Assembly (NCBI GenBank): GCA_026770585.1
Contig: MU646557.1
Coordinates: 229,742-249,352, forward strand
Source: Baffinella frigidus
Taxonomy: Eukaryota > Cryptophyceae > Cryptomonadales > Baffinellaceae
Direction: 5' to 3'
DNA: 19,611 bases
The position numbers and the translations under genes were made by a program. Position 1 is the first letter of the stretch; the number at the start of each line of letters is the position of its first letter. The notes beneath the pieces are model-generated. The model was not told the DNA's origin and made no database searches. It saw only the letters and a list, made by a program, of their open reading frames with translations. Shown piece by piece: positions 1 to 7,978 of the stretch.

Positions 1-39
<39 letters not shown>

Positions 40-128
40 ACAAACAAACAAACAAACAAACAAACAAACAAACAAACAAACAAACAAACAAACAAACAAA
101 CAAACAAACAAACAAACAAACAAGCAAG
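1..128. repeat. (CA)n then (CAAA)n microsatellite
   Basis: Bases 1-34 are pure CA repeats. From about 38 to 128 the unit becomes CAAA, with small CAAG variants near the end. It sits just inside the intron that follows the last visible exon of the minus-strand TPS gene, so it is intronic rather than intergenic. Confidence 0.95.
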
Positions 129-155
129 CAATCAAACAAGCGAGCGAGCGCGCAC

Positions 156-2913
156 CTTCTCGTACTCGTGCCACGAATCCCAGTTCCAGCACGAGTCGCT
201 CCCCTCGTCCGCCAGCTCGATGATGTGGTGGAAGAGCGGCGAGAGGATGCTCTGGCAGAACACGTCGAACACCCGGTACGACAGCGCGTGGTCCAGAAAC
301 ACCGGGTAGCACCCGAACTCCGCGATTAGTCGCTCGCGGAGCGCCGCCTGGTCGCCTGCCGGCACCTCTATCCCCGCCCACCCCACGTATCTGCCGGCAC
401 GCCACACCAGGTTTAGGGTGTGGGGTTTACAGGGGTACCTCGCACATGAACGCCCACCCCCTAGGAGAATCGTAGGGCCCTAGGCACAGGCCTACAGTAG
501 GGTCCTAGGAGGGGGCGGTTTCTTATGAGCGAGGTAGCCCTGTAGGGGGCATCACTCCTCCTGCCTTGCGAGGCAGGAGTTCCACCATGGTCACACCCTC
601 CCCCCCCCGCCCCCCGCTACACGATGCACAGCCTGCCCACACACTATCAACAAATGCAGCAGGTAGTGGCAGCGTGCATCAAACAATGCCACTCGTTGAG
701 AGTTTCAGTACACGCATAGTCAACAATGCCAAAAGTTGATGATTTAGACCCAGCATAAGTCAACGAACGGCGGTTTCTGGTTGCTGAATTCATTAGAAAG
801 CGGAGGAGAAAAGGGCACGCACTTGAACTTGCGGATGGGATTCCGCAGCTTGGCAGCTGCTTTCCGGTAGTCCCACTCGATGTCGTATCCCCCGCTGTCC
901 TTCTTCGTCAACTGCGACATGTCTATTTGTCAACACCACATGAGGCTACCACTATGGAAATAACTAAAGGTTTGATTTTTTTTTGATTTTTCCTCATGAA
1001 TGTCACAAACTTCTCCAATTTTTCACATGGGAACCGTGCATGACTCGTGTGCCTGATTCAGGGGAGCAGAGCATCCACGGGTGTGCCTGTGCGACGTAGG
1101 CAAAGGATCTCGCTCAAGGCAGCGCGGTGCAGACGCAACACCGCCGCCCAGCAGTAATGCGCCACCCCAGCGCGCCACCAGACCAAGCGCCCACCGCGCC
1201 ACCAGACCAAGCGCCCAGCGCGCCACCAGACCAAGCGCAAATATTTCTCCCTGTGACCAAACGCATGGTAGCCAGCCACGCAACCGCCTTTCGACTAGCA
1301 TCTGTGGCTCCGCCACTCCACCCCCTCCCTCCAGCTATCAACACCGACCCTGAGCAGCCCTCCCTGCGCCTCGGTGGCGGGGCAGAACTTCTAGCTCTGT
1401 CGCAGTCTATTCGGGCTCACCAATTTGGTGAGCCCGGGCTCTTCCCCGCTCCAAAGCTGACGAATCTGTACCGCACACCCAGCACGCCAACGTATCAACC
1501 GTCTTGACAGTCAACCCGAGGGAGGCAGAGCCAGACCCTGCGGGGGAGGACAGCTAGGCACGCCTTCCCTGCATCCTGGTGACTGCCGACTCAGCCTCAA
1601 AGCCCCCCCCCCAGGTCTCTGCGCCTGGATGGCCCAAGGCTCTCCCGCTGCTGTCTACCGTTTGATCATGGGGAGAAAAAAATGATCATGGGGAGAAATG
1701 CGATTCATCATGGGAAGAAATATTCCTCCACGAACCGCCAGCGGGGGAGACCTTGAGGGGGAGGACAGCCGCGACGATGACGACACCGAACTGCTTCGGT
1801 TCAGAGCCGTCCGGGCCGTGCGATCCCGGCGTGCGGGCCGAGTCGACTGACGTCACTGTTGGCGCTGACTCCGACTTCACCAGCTGTGGGAGTGCGGGGG
1901 TTGAGGGTTGGGGGTTGGGGGTTGGGGGTTCGGGTTAGGGGTTAGGGCTTAGGGCTTAGTGTCGAGGGTTTAGGGTTTCGAGGCAAAAACCGTGCGTGTT
2001 CGCCGTGTGGGTTTTTTTGTGAGGGATGTGTGTAGCGTACTTGAGGAGTGTGGAAGCAGCACACTGTTTCGCCCGCCCACCTTCCAGTGTGCTGCAAACC
2101 TTGGGTGCTCGCGTCCACCGCGCTTTGAGTGGTATTTTTTGTGAAGGAGGTACACGCTTCAGTAGTGTGGAAGGTGGGCGGGCGAAAGAGTGTGCTGCTT
2201 GCAACGAGGGTGTGCCATAGCCGCGTGGTGTCGTGTCTCGCATAGACTGGTGAGCGTGAGTCTGAGCATTCTCCTAGCCGCGTGGGTCAGCACAGTGCCT
2301 GGTTCAGAAAGTTATGGGGAGGGCGTTGCGGGGGGGGGTACCGTGTCGCGCGGATCGGCCGTCGACTGCATGTCGACGCGGAAGCCATTGAACCACCCGT
2401 CGTTGACCACCGTGACGTCAGAGGACGTCTTCAGGCTGCACAGGGTCCCGTGTTAGAGTCCCCCCGCCGGGGTGGCCAAGGCAGCTCGCAGCGTGCATCA
2501 GGACAAAAAAAATTGTTCTTGGGGCGGCGTCGCAACCTGCGGTTAACGGGCCCGTTCTCCCACTGCGTGGCTCCGCCTTTGGTGACGATATACTTGTATT
2601 CCAGCGAGAACCCGGTGTAGACCAGTGCGGTCCCCTCCCACACGGGATACGTGGCGGGGGAGGTCGCCAGCGTCAAGGCCTTGTCCGCCTTCCAGTTCCC
2701 TGCGACCAAACGAATACAAATCGCGTCAGCGCCCCGCGACTTCTCCAGCGCACCCCGCGCTGTAACCAGCCACCACGCTGCTGCAAGCGTGGGGGGGGCG
2801 CTGCGGGACTCACCGAGGATCGGGGCGTTGCCCGAGACAAGGACTTCATCGCCGAATTCCGTCTCGCAAGAAACCTTGAACGTTACCCGCGTAAAAAGCC
2901 CGCTCGACGGCAT
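156..2913 (-). CDS. TPS: CBM20-GT20 fusion: class II-like trehalose-6-phosphate synthase, 3' partial
   Basis: Six exons on the minus strand: 2913-2814, 2699-2537, 2435-2342, 1883-1752, 911-823 and 390-156. All junctions are phase-consistent GT-AG and give 271 residues. The start ATG at 2913 has A at -3. Exons 1-3 make an N-terminal CBM20 starch-binding domain: VTFKVSCET, ILGNW re-formed across intron 1, YPVWEG, EYKYIV and QWENGPVNRSL re-formed across intron 2. Exons 4-6 make the start of a GT20 domain: VIVAAVLPLK, YDIEWDY, KFKYVGWAGIEV, CYPVFLD, ILSPLFHHII and WDSWHEYEK. Active GT20 enzymes join UDP-glucose and glucose-6-phosphate. Here the usual VSNR motif with its phosphate-binding Arg reads VAAV, as in plant class II TPS proteins, so a regulatory or sensing role is inferred. 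The remainder, including any phosphatase domain, lies beyond the left edge. It shares a divergent promoter region with CTF8. Confidence 0.9.
391..822 (-). other. TPS intron 5, carrying a palindromic MITE
   Basis: The donor reads AA|GTGCGT and the acceptor CGGCAG|ATACGTG. Joining them restores the GT20 motif KFKYVGWAGIEV in phase 2, which fixes both borders. A complete copy of the CAGGGG foldback element (428-544) lies inside. Confidence 0.85.
428..544. mobile_element. CAGGGG-type foldback MITE, copy 1
   Basis: An inverted repeat begins TACAGGGGTACCTCGC and ends GCGAGGTAGCCCTGTA. The centre holds CCTAGG and TACAGTAGG-like motifs. Similar copies are at 4316, 7721, 7979, 8171 and 9060. Flanking TA dinucleotides suggest a TA target duplication, as for Tc1/mariner-type MITEs; this is inference. 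This copy is inside an intron of TPS. Confidence 0.8.
1169..1238. repeat. 24-bp minisatellite, about 3 copies
   Basis: The unit GCGCCACCAGACCAAGCGCC plus four bases is repeated three times nearly perfectly. Open frames across it on both strands are repeat artefacts, because it lies in the inferred TPS intron 4. Confidence 0.9.
1390..1445. mobile_element. Short foldback element of the CTAGCTCTG family
   Basis: It starts CTAGCTCTGTCGCAG. It contains arms GGGCTCACCAA and TTGGTGAGCCC separated by one base. The same end motif recurs in the longer foldbacks at 3956-4233 and 8459-8620. Confidence 0.6.
1662..1722. repeat. Three degenerate TGATCATGGGGAGAAA repeats
   Basis: TGATCATGGGGAGAAA occurs twice exactly and a third time as TTCATCATGGGAAGAAA. 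It lies in TPS intron 4. Confidence 0.85.
1884..2341 (-). other. TPS intron 3 with telomere-like acceptor tract and foldback
   Basis: The donor is GACACG|GTACCC and the acceptor CTCCCACAG|CTGGTG, both phase 0. The pyrimidine tract before the acceptor is a CCCTAA-like array on the gene's sense strand (about 1895-1980). An imperfect 31-bp inverted pair (2056-2086 and 2168-2198, one mismatch) forms a hairpin in the intron. Confidence 0.75.
2056..2198. repeat. 31-bp inverted repeat (foldback)
   Basis: Arm 2056-2086 (GCAGCACACT...CACCTTCCA) matches the reverse complement of 2168-2198 with one mismatch. About 80 bp lie between the arms. No coding content is recognised. Confidence 0.85.
2700..2813 (-). 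other. TPS intron 1 (114 bp, stop-free, multiple of 3)
   Basis: Donor CTCG|GTGAGT and acceptor GGTCGCAG|GGAAC rebuild the CBM20 signature ILGNW. The intron has no in-frame stop and is divisible by three, so retention would insert 38 residues into the domain without breaking the frame. Intron 2 (2536-2436, 101 bp) instead restores the NRSL motif. Confidence 0.88.
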
Positions 2914-3256
2914 TTTGCGCGCCCGCTCCAACACCGCCCCTGCCCGACGAGTCGCTCCAGCCCCTACCACCTGGAACTAAGGGAGAAGGCCCAACAATGA
3001 AGTGGCCGCGCTGCGCCTTGCAAGGAGGATCAAGCGAAGGACCCAGCCCCTAAAACTGAGTTGTTACACGCTGTCATCACAACTTAGCGTCAAAAGTGCA
3101 TCTTTTCTCAGGCGGGCCCAAGCCAGGAAAAAAGACCAGCGGGTCGGAGATCCCCGTTCAGAATTTGGCGGGAAAGGCGCCTGTCGAGCGGCTGTTCTCT
3201 CCAGGAGCGAGTGTGTGTTGCGGCGAGCTCTGGCGCAGCCTTGAGCGCCAGACAAG
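2914..3256. promoter_or_regulatory. Divergent promoter region between TPS and CTF8
   Basis: This 343-bp gap separates the TPS start (minus, 2913) from the CTF8 start (plus, 3257), so it should hold both promoters and 5' leaders. It contains TTTGGCGGGAAA at 3164-3175, a perfect E2F/DP-type site. Most of it (from 2937), plus the first CTF8 codons, is duplicated at 7110-7465. Confidence 0.7.
3164..3175. promoter_or_regulatory. E2F/DP-type binding site
   Basis: TTTGGCGGGAAA matches the classical E2F consensus. It lies about 80 bp upstream of the CTF8 start codon. CTF8 acts in S phase, so E2F control fits the gene. Binding itself is inferred. Confidence 0.6.
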
Positions 3257-3709
3257 ATGGGCATCGGCGGGAACGCTTCGGCGGATGCTGTGCGGCAGGT
3301 CATGGTGCGCACGGTGCTGGACGGTCCGCGCGAGTGGTCGATGATTGAGTTCCAGGGCGTGATGGAGATGCGCGAGGAGGGGGGAGTGGTGGACGGCAGC
3401 ACCATCGGGGAGATGACGTGCAAGGAGGACAAGAAGCACGTGAGCCTGCTCATCGGGAACCAGCGCCTCGATGGCAAGGTTCACGATCTCAAGCAGCCGT
3501 TTGCCGTCATGGCCAAGCGGCGGCTGCCCTCCGCAGAGGGCGACGAGGAGGCCATGGTCGTGCCAGGGCCGGGGGCGCCCAAGGGTGAAGTGGAGCTTGA
3601 GATCGTCGGTTTCATCCAGCGCAAGATTGTGTTCACGCTCAGGCCAACCGTGATGACTGCTAGCTGGAAGAGCCCCACCAAGGATCTGGGGAGCCAAGCC
3701 GTCATTTAA
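3257..3709 (+). CDS. CTF8: Ctf8, small subunit of the Ctf18-RFC clamp loader
   Basis: This intact, intronless 150-codon frame starts with ATG in a good context (A at -3, G at +4) and ends in TAA. The Ctf8 family pattern is visible in order: EWSMIEFQGVMEMR near residue 26, IGEM, VSLLIGNQRLDGKV near residue 62, the near-diagnostic LKQPFAVMAKR near residue 78, an acidic/proline linker, then VELEIVGFIQRKIVFTLRP near residue 112. Family members are about 120-150 residues, so the length fits. In other eukaryotes Ctf8 binds Dcc1 and the Ctf18 C terminus. The complex loads PCNA on the leading strand and supports sister-chromatid cohesion and checkpoint signalling in the nucleus. It is transcribed divergently from TPS, with an E2F-type site upstream. 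The first eight codons are duplicated at 7441. Confidence 0.92.
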   Translation: MGIGGNASADAVRQVMVRTVLDGPREWSMIEFQGVMEMREEGGVVDGSTIGEMTCKEDKKHVSLLIGNQRLDGKVHDLKQPFAVMAKRRLPSAEGDEEAMVVPGPGAPKGEVELEIVGFIQRKIVFTLRPTVMTASWKSPTKDLGSQAVI

Positions 3710-3955
3710 GGATGTTCCGAACGCAGCTGCCTCGAACCGCACGGTCAAATGGACGATCACGACCCTGGAGTGCGGCCGTGTTCTCCGCGACTGGCGTGCG
3801 CCTCCTGGAACGCTTAGCTTTGGCGCAAGGGGCCCCAGGCTGCTTCACCTCTTGTCGGTGTGTGTGTTATAAACGTGCAGAGACCACGACCCGTTGTGCG
3901 CCCCCCCCCCCCCCCCCCCAAGGGCGAGGGCGTGTTTCAAACCAGAGGGAGACCT

Positions 3956-4233
3956 TCTAGCTCTGCCTCAGTTAATATGGGCTCCTCATGAAATACATTC
4001 AGATCAGAGCTCCTTGCACACTAATCTCCATACAAGTATTAATTAATTGCTTTCTGGCAACGAAAATTACTACACGATTTGCTTATACAAGTAATAGTAG
4101 AGCATTTGTGTAGTAAATTTCGTTGCGCCAAAACCAATTAATTAATACTTTTGTGGAGATGAACACGCTCCTGTACAAAGATCATCTGAATGTACTTGAT
4201 GAAGGGCCCAGATAAACTGAGGCAGAACTAGAC
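3956..4233. mobile_element. Long foldback element, CTAGCTCTG ends
   Basis: The ends are inverted: CTAGCTCTGCCTCAGTTAAT at the left pairs with a region ending AACTGAGGCAGAACTAG at the right. Inner arms also pair, e.g. AGTATTAATTAATTG against CAATTAATTAATACT. No coding capacity is seen, so it would be a non-autonomous element. End motifs are shared with 1390-1445 and 8459-8620. Confidence 0.8.
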
Positions 4234-4315
4234 CTTGAAGACGCACGCGTCAGAGTGGAAACCTCTCCTGGCTCGACGTCCGCAGGATAAGGCATCCACA
4301 CCCGCGCAGGGTTTG

Positions 4316-4432
4316 TACAGGGGTACCTCGTTCAGAAGAAAGCGCCACCCCGTAGGACCCTACAGTAGGCCTATGCCTGGCCCTATGGTGGTCCTAGGTG
4401 GATGCGGTTTGTTATGAGTGAGGTACCCCTGT
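4316..4432. mobile_element. CAGGGG-type foldback MITE, copy 2
   Basis: It begins TACAGGGGTACCTCG and ends GAGGTACCCCTGT, with the same inner CCTACAGTAGGCC-type core as the other copies. The final base of the expected TA flank is changed (TG), so it is probably older. A one-ended fragment of the family is at 4773-4790. Confidence 0.78.
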
Positions 4433-4499
4433 GTCAGGGCGATACCTGGACCGAGCATGCTGTGTCACAACAACCCTCTCACAACTCTACGCTGTATAG

Positions 4500-4700
4500 T
4501 TGTGGGAGTCTCGCACACGTCCCTGCCCTGCAGGTCCTTCAGGTTCTTCGAGCTCCCAACATAGGCGGACACCGGAACTGGTTCTGCAGAAAAGCCATGC
4601 TTCCTTTCGGATCACATTCAGGCCTCCCGGTGCAGAGGATTGCGCTGCGGTTTGACCAGCACCTGCAGTTTGACCAGCACTGCACACAAATCCTCACGAC
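4500..4700. repeat. Dispersed repeat, partly shared with 7911-7977 and 9847-9893
   Basis: TGTGGGAGTCTCGCACACGT and the later CTGCACACAAATCCTCAC recur together at 7911-7977 with the middle missing. The middle segment (AGGTCCTTCAGG...CAACATAGGCGGACAC) recurs alone at 9847-9893. These look like pieces of one larger dispersed element. Confidence 0.75.
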
Positions 4701-4809
4701 GGCTGCGGTGCCACGCGGCACCCATGGTCCCGCGTCGGCCCAGAATCCGGGTCGGGGACAGCACTAGTCAAATACAGGGGTAACTCGGCTACAAGAACAC
4801 CTGTGCCCG

Positions 4810-4960
4810 AGGGTCGGTCGGTCGCCGTTTTCGTATTAAAAAAAACGCGAGCAAAACCGGTCGGTCTATGTTTTCTTAAATTAAGAAAACGCACGAAAGC
4901 AGTCGGTCCCCGTGTTCTCGAGTTGAAAAAACAAAGGAAAGAGGTCGGTTGGTGTTCTCA
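4810..4960. repeat. Degenerate 42-bp tandem array (GTCGGT units)
   Basis: Three to four units each begin GTCGGT and contain TTTTC or GTTCT followed by an A-rich, Lys/Arg-codon-rich stretch. The plus frame reads as 13-14-residue repeats (VGLCFLKLRKRTKA, VGPRVLELKKQRKE). That frame has no ATG ahead of the repeats and shows no known domain, so I list it as a repeat and not a gene. Confidence 0.65.
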
Positions 4961-5156
4961 AGAACGACTCAAGAACGATTTTGGAATTTGGTCACAGGAT
5001 GGGCGGGTGGGTGGCGAAATTTTATGTTTTTTCGGAAATCCTTTTTTCGGGAAATTTATGGTAACCCATAAAACTGGGAAGTTTCTCAATGAAAACACGA
5101 GTTTTGAGAGGGGTTGAGGTGTTTTAGTACACAAGGTACCATAAAACTCTATGTTG

Positions 5157-5460
5157 AGACCTCCTGACTGATCCTGAAAACTCCTGACTCCATCATTTCA
5201 CCTCATGACTGAATCCTGTGATCTCCTGACTCTATCCTGAGACCTTCAATCAAAATTATGAGAACTGTTTACTAAATCCTTGAAACCTCCTGACTTTGTT
5301 CTGAGACCTTCAGACAATAAATTGAGAACTCCTGACTATCCTGAAACCTCCAGACCGGTTAACCTCAGGACACTGTTCTGATGACTCAGGATAAAGTTCT
5401 GAGTCCTTAGGATAAAGTTTCCGAGGTCCCATGATGGAGTTATGAGGACTCATGATAGAC
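5157..5460. repeat. CTCCTGACT(N)ATCCTGA tandem repeat, inverted half-way
   Basis: The first half (to about 5350) repeats CTCCTGACT followed by TATCCTGAGACCT-like words. From about 5365 the complementary words appear (ACTCAGGATAAAGTTCTGAG, AGTCCTTAGGATAAAGTT). The array is therefore a large imperfect palindrome of about 20-25-bp units. Confidence 0.75.
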
Positions 5461-5522
5461 GGATTTGAGACAAAAATACGATGGACCTTGGCCAGGTGAG
5501 AATCTCGCAGACACAGATTGAA

Positions 5523-5603
5523 GTGGGGGTCAAAATTGATCCGCAAGAGTCCTGGGCAGGTCCGTGGGCCCTAACGTAGGGTGTCTCGCCACGTAAGGGA
5601 TAT
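5523..5603. mobile_element. Remnant of the ATCCCTTAAGTGGCCA foldback family
   Basis: GGGGGTCAAAATTGATCCGC followed by AAGAGTCCT, GGGCCCTAACGTAGGG and CACGTAAGGGATA matches, in inverse orientation, the element at 8766-8869. The left terminus is degraded. Confidence 0.6.
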
Positions 5604-5639
5604 TTCTGAACGCAGACGGTCGAGCCGGGCTGACATAGC

Positions 5640-6700
5640 CCGTGTCTGAACCCTGAACCGTGAACCGTGAACCGTAAACCCTGACCCTCAACCCTCAAGT
5701 CCTTTGTCCATAACAATCTACGACCTGCACCCTACACCCAACACCCTGCACTCTATCCCACAACCTACAACCTCAACCCTGAACCCTAGAGCCTAAACCC
5801 TAAACCTTTAGCCCTCAAACCTCAACCCTCGAGCCTAAACCCTAAACCCTAGACCCTAAACCCTAGACCCCAAACCCTAAACCCTGAACACTCAACCCTA
5901 AACCCTAAACCACAAACCTTAAAACCCCAAACCCTATCCCTTAAGTCACCAGGCCCCCAAATTTGGGGGCCTGAGGTCCTAGGCAGGTCCTAGGGCCCTA
6001 CCGTAGGGCATATGAGCCTACTGGACACTTAAGGGATACCCTACATCCTAGACCCACAAAACAAACCTCTAAACCCTAAACACCACATCCTAGACCACAA
6101 ACCCTAAACGCCAAACCCCAACCCCTACTACCTGAAACCTACATCCTAAACCTTAAACCCTACACCCCAAGCCTTAAATCCTAAACCCTTCCGAAGCCCT
6201 AAATCCAAGACCATACAATACTTTCTAAGCCCTAAATCCCAAACCCTCAACCCGAGCCCTCAAACCATAAACCACAAACCCTAAATGCCCAACCACAAAC
6301 CCTAAACCTTAAATCCTACATCCTGGACCCAACATCCCAAACCCCATGCCCCCAACCTTCAACTCTCAATCCTGCACCCTAAGCCCTAAAGCCTAAACCG
6401 TAAGCCTTAAGCCCTACCCTTTAAACACTGAACGCATAACACTGAACACATAGCACGGAACACTGAACACTAAACACTGAACACTAAACCCTCACCCCTT
6501 ACATCCCAAACCCAAACAGTCTTCTGTAAACACTCAACGCCGATCGCTAAACACCAACCCATGATCCCTGAACCCTCAGATGTTAAACCCTAAACTCTTA
6601 ACTCTGAATCCTAAAGTAAATTCTAAACCCCAAATCCTAACATAATACACCATCAGATCCCATCCCGAACCCTGAACCACAAACCGTAATGCGTAAACCT
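5640..6700. repeat. About 1 kb interstitial telomere-like array (CCCTAAA variants)
   Basis: Nearly continuous CCCTAAA/CCCTGAA/CCTCAAC variants lie on the plus strand. The array is degenerate, with exact CCCTAAACCCTAAACCC only in places, and includes an embedded foldback at 5936-6037. It suggests relic telomere-type DNA at an internal site, although the repeat could also be an unrelated satellite of similar composition. Confidence 0.88.
5936..6037. mobile_element. ATCCCTTAAGT foldback element inside the telomere-like array
   Basis: It starts ATCCCTTAAGTCACCAGG and ends CTGGACACTTAAGGGAT. It contains a perfect 22-bp palindrome (5951-5972, AGGCCCCCAAA and its complement). The same family is at 6753, 8766 and 8929. 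Confidence 0.78.
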
Positions 6701-6752
6701 TCAATCACCGCACACTTTTATTTGAAACACGTGACCTAAGATAAAAATCACT

Positions 6753-6824
6753 ATCCGTTAAGTGCCCAGTAGGCTCTTAGGCCCTACTGTAGGACCCTAG
6801 GACCTAGCTGGCCACTTAAAGGAT
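6753..6824. mobile_element. ATCCCTTAAGT-family foldback element, short copy
   Basis: ATCCGTTAAGTGCCCAGTAGG at the left pairs with CTGGCCACTTAAAGGAT at the right, around GGCCCTACTGTAGGACC. It is about 72 bp. Confidence 0.75.
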
Positions 6825-6894
6825 ACACCAACATGTAAAAATTACTGAACATCCGTACACACAAACATATATAAAATACTATATACTGCCGTAG

Positions 6895-7089
6895 TTGTAC
6901 AGCTCCCCGGGCTTTAAAAAAGGTGCTTGCTCCGCCTCGTGTGGGGCCAAATGCCAAAAAGAGGCCCTCGTAAAAAAAGTAGACAGGTCCCCCAAAGAGA
7001 GATCCCCCCACCTCCAGGTTCAAACTCGGGACCTGACGCTCACGGGGTGTCCCCCTTACCAGCTTGGCCACGGGGGCACGCATCGGTAG
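6895..7089 (-). mobile_element. tRNA-derived SINE
   Basis: Read on the minus strand, an A box TGGCCAAGCTGG (7070-7059) is followed about 30 bp later by a T-arm-like B box inside GAGTTTGAACC (7027-7017). This is the spacing of an RNA polymerase III type 2 promoter in a tRNA head. The rest of the tRNA fold is degenerate. A non-tRNA body of about 110 bp follows. It directly abuts the duplicated promoter segment starting at 7110. Confidence 0.6.
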
Positions 7090-7109
7090 GTCCTCCAGCG
7101 GTGCTGGAG

Positions 7110-7465
7110 CCCCTGCCCGACGAGTCGCTCTAGCCCTTACCACCTGACACTACGGGAAAAGGCCCAACAAAGAAGTGTCCGCGCTGCGCCTTGCAAGGAC
7201 CCAGCCCCAGATCCGCCCTAAAACTCGCTCCATTTTAAAAGTGGGGACACCGTGCTCTTGACTTAGCGTCAAAAGTGCATCTTACCTCAGGCGGGCCCAC
7301 GCCAGGAAAAAAAGACCAGCGGGTCGGAGATCCCCATTTTTCAGAATTTGGCGGGAAGGGTGCCCTGCCGAGCGGCTGTTCTCTCCAGGAGCGAGTGAGT
7401 GTCGCAGCGAGCTCTGGTGCAGCCCTGAGCGCCAGGGAAGATGGGCATCGGCGGGAACGCTTCGG
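7110..7465. promoter_or_regulatory. Duplicate of the TPS/CTF8 divergent promoter plus CTF8 start codon
   Basis: The segment matches 2937-3281 over its whole length with scattered substitutions and small indels. It starts at CCCCTGCCCGACGAGTCGCT and stops at the codon for the eighth CTF8 residue. The CTF8 ATG corresponds to 7441 and opens a 23-codon frame beginning MGIGGNAS that then diverges. The TPS start codon is not included. The E2F-type site is kept with one change, TTTGGCGGGAAG at 7347-7358. It could fire as an orphan promoter or be inert. Confidence 0.85.
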
Positions 7466-7666
7466 TGTGGGTAGTGAGGGTAGGCGGGGATGATGGGGAA
7501 CTCCAACCATAGCACTACATATGTATACAGCGAGAGTAGACTGATCATGATGGTCGGAGTTTCACATCATCCCCTTGGTTCACCACACCCCAGCCAGTTT
7601 CAGTGTTGATCAATCAACTGGTAGGTCTGAGACTGGTTGATGGTTTCTCGTTAGCCACATTTGTTT

Positions 7667-7699
7667 GTTTGAGACGGCGACTCCGACGCCGTCTCAAAC
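7667..7699. repeat. 13-bp perfect hairpin
   Basis: GTTTGAGACGGCG and CGCCGTCTCAAAC are perfect complements separated by seven bases. It lies in intergenic DNA with no assigned role. Confidence 0.8.
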
Positions 7700-7720
7700 A
7701 CAATGAACGGGCGATGAACG

Positions 7721-7841
7721 TACAGGGGTACCTCGCCCATAAGAAACCGCCCCCCCCCTAGGACCACCGTAAGGCCCTGGGCATATCCCTACTGTAGGGT
7801 CCTAGGGGAAGGCAGTGTCATGTGAGGGAGGTACCCCTGTA
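7721..7841. mobile_element. CAGGGG-type foldback MITE, copy 3
   Basis: It begins TACAGGGGTACCTCGCCCAT and ends GGAGGTACCCCTGTA, with TA at both outer ends. The right arm is somewhat decayed (GGCAGTGTCATGTGAGG). Confidence 0.85.
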
Positions 7842-7978
7842 CCGCCTAGAGCGCCTAGAACCACATGTTATTTCAGAGCCAGACCCTCCAATCCCTCTGA
7901 AATCGACAGTTGTGGGAGTCTCGCACACGTCCCTGGAACAACTGCAACTGTACACGCACTGCACACAAATCCTCACAC

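Larger units (their letters stand above)
912..1751 (-). other. TPS intron 4 with minisatellite and foldback element
   Basis: The donor is CTCAAG|GTCTCC and the acceptor CGCAG|TTGACG. Joining gives LPLK followed by LTKKDSGGYDIEW, the expected order in GT20. The 840-bp intron holds a 24-bp minisatellite (1169-1238), a small foldback (1390-1445) and three TGATCATGGGGAGAAA-like repeats (1662-1722). I see no other gene in it. Confidence 0.8.
3710..7109. other. Gene-poor region of repeats
   Basis: No convincing gene was found on either strand in these 3.4 kb. Contents in order: a C20 run (3900-3919), a long foldback (3956-4233), a MITE (4316-4432), a dispersed repeat (4500-4700), a 42-bp tandem array (4810-4960), CTCCTGACT-type repeats (5157-5460), a foldback remnant (5523-5603), about 1 kb of telomere-like sequence with two small foldbacks, and a SINE next to the duplicated promoter. 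Confidence 0.75.

Noticed and set aside
1023-1507. Open frames with APPDQAPS-type repeats
   Set aside because: A 24-bp minisatellite inside TPS intron 4 generates stop-free frames in several phases on both strands.
2461-2500. tRNA-like B box on the minus strand (GGGACTCTAACACGGGACC)
   Set aside because: There is no matching A box at the right distance, and the sequence lies in TPS intron 2.
2431-2970. Single 179-residue minus-strand gene
   Set aside because: It reads through two introns and starts at GTG. Splicing restores the CBM20 motifs LGNW and NRSL, and the true ATG is at 2913.
3158-3760. 200-residue minus-strand frame opposite CTF8
   Set aside because: It is an antisense shadow of the GC-rich CTF8 coding sequence. 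The plus frame carries the full family pattern.
4803-5117. Plus-strand gene with 14-residue repeats
   Set aside because: It has no ATG before the repeats, no domain and a repetitive origin. It is kept only as a tandem repeat and a low-interest finding.
5640-6700. True chromosome end
   Set aside because: The array is degenerate and internal, with single-copy genes on both sides, so it is interstitial.
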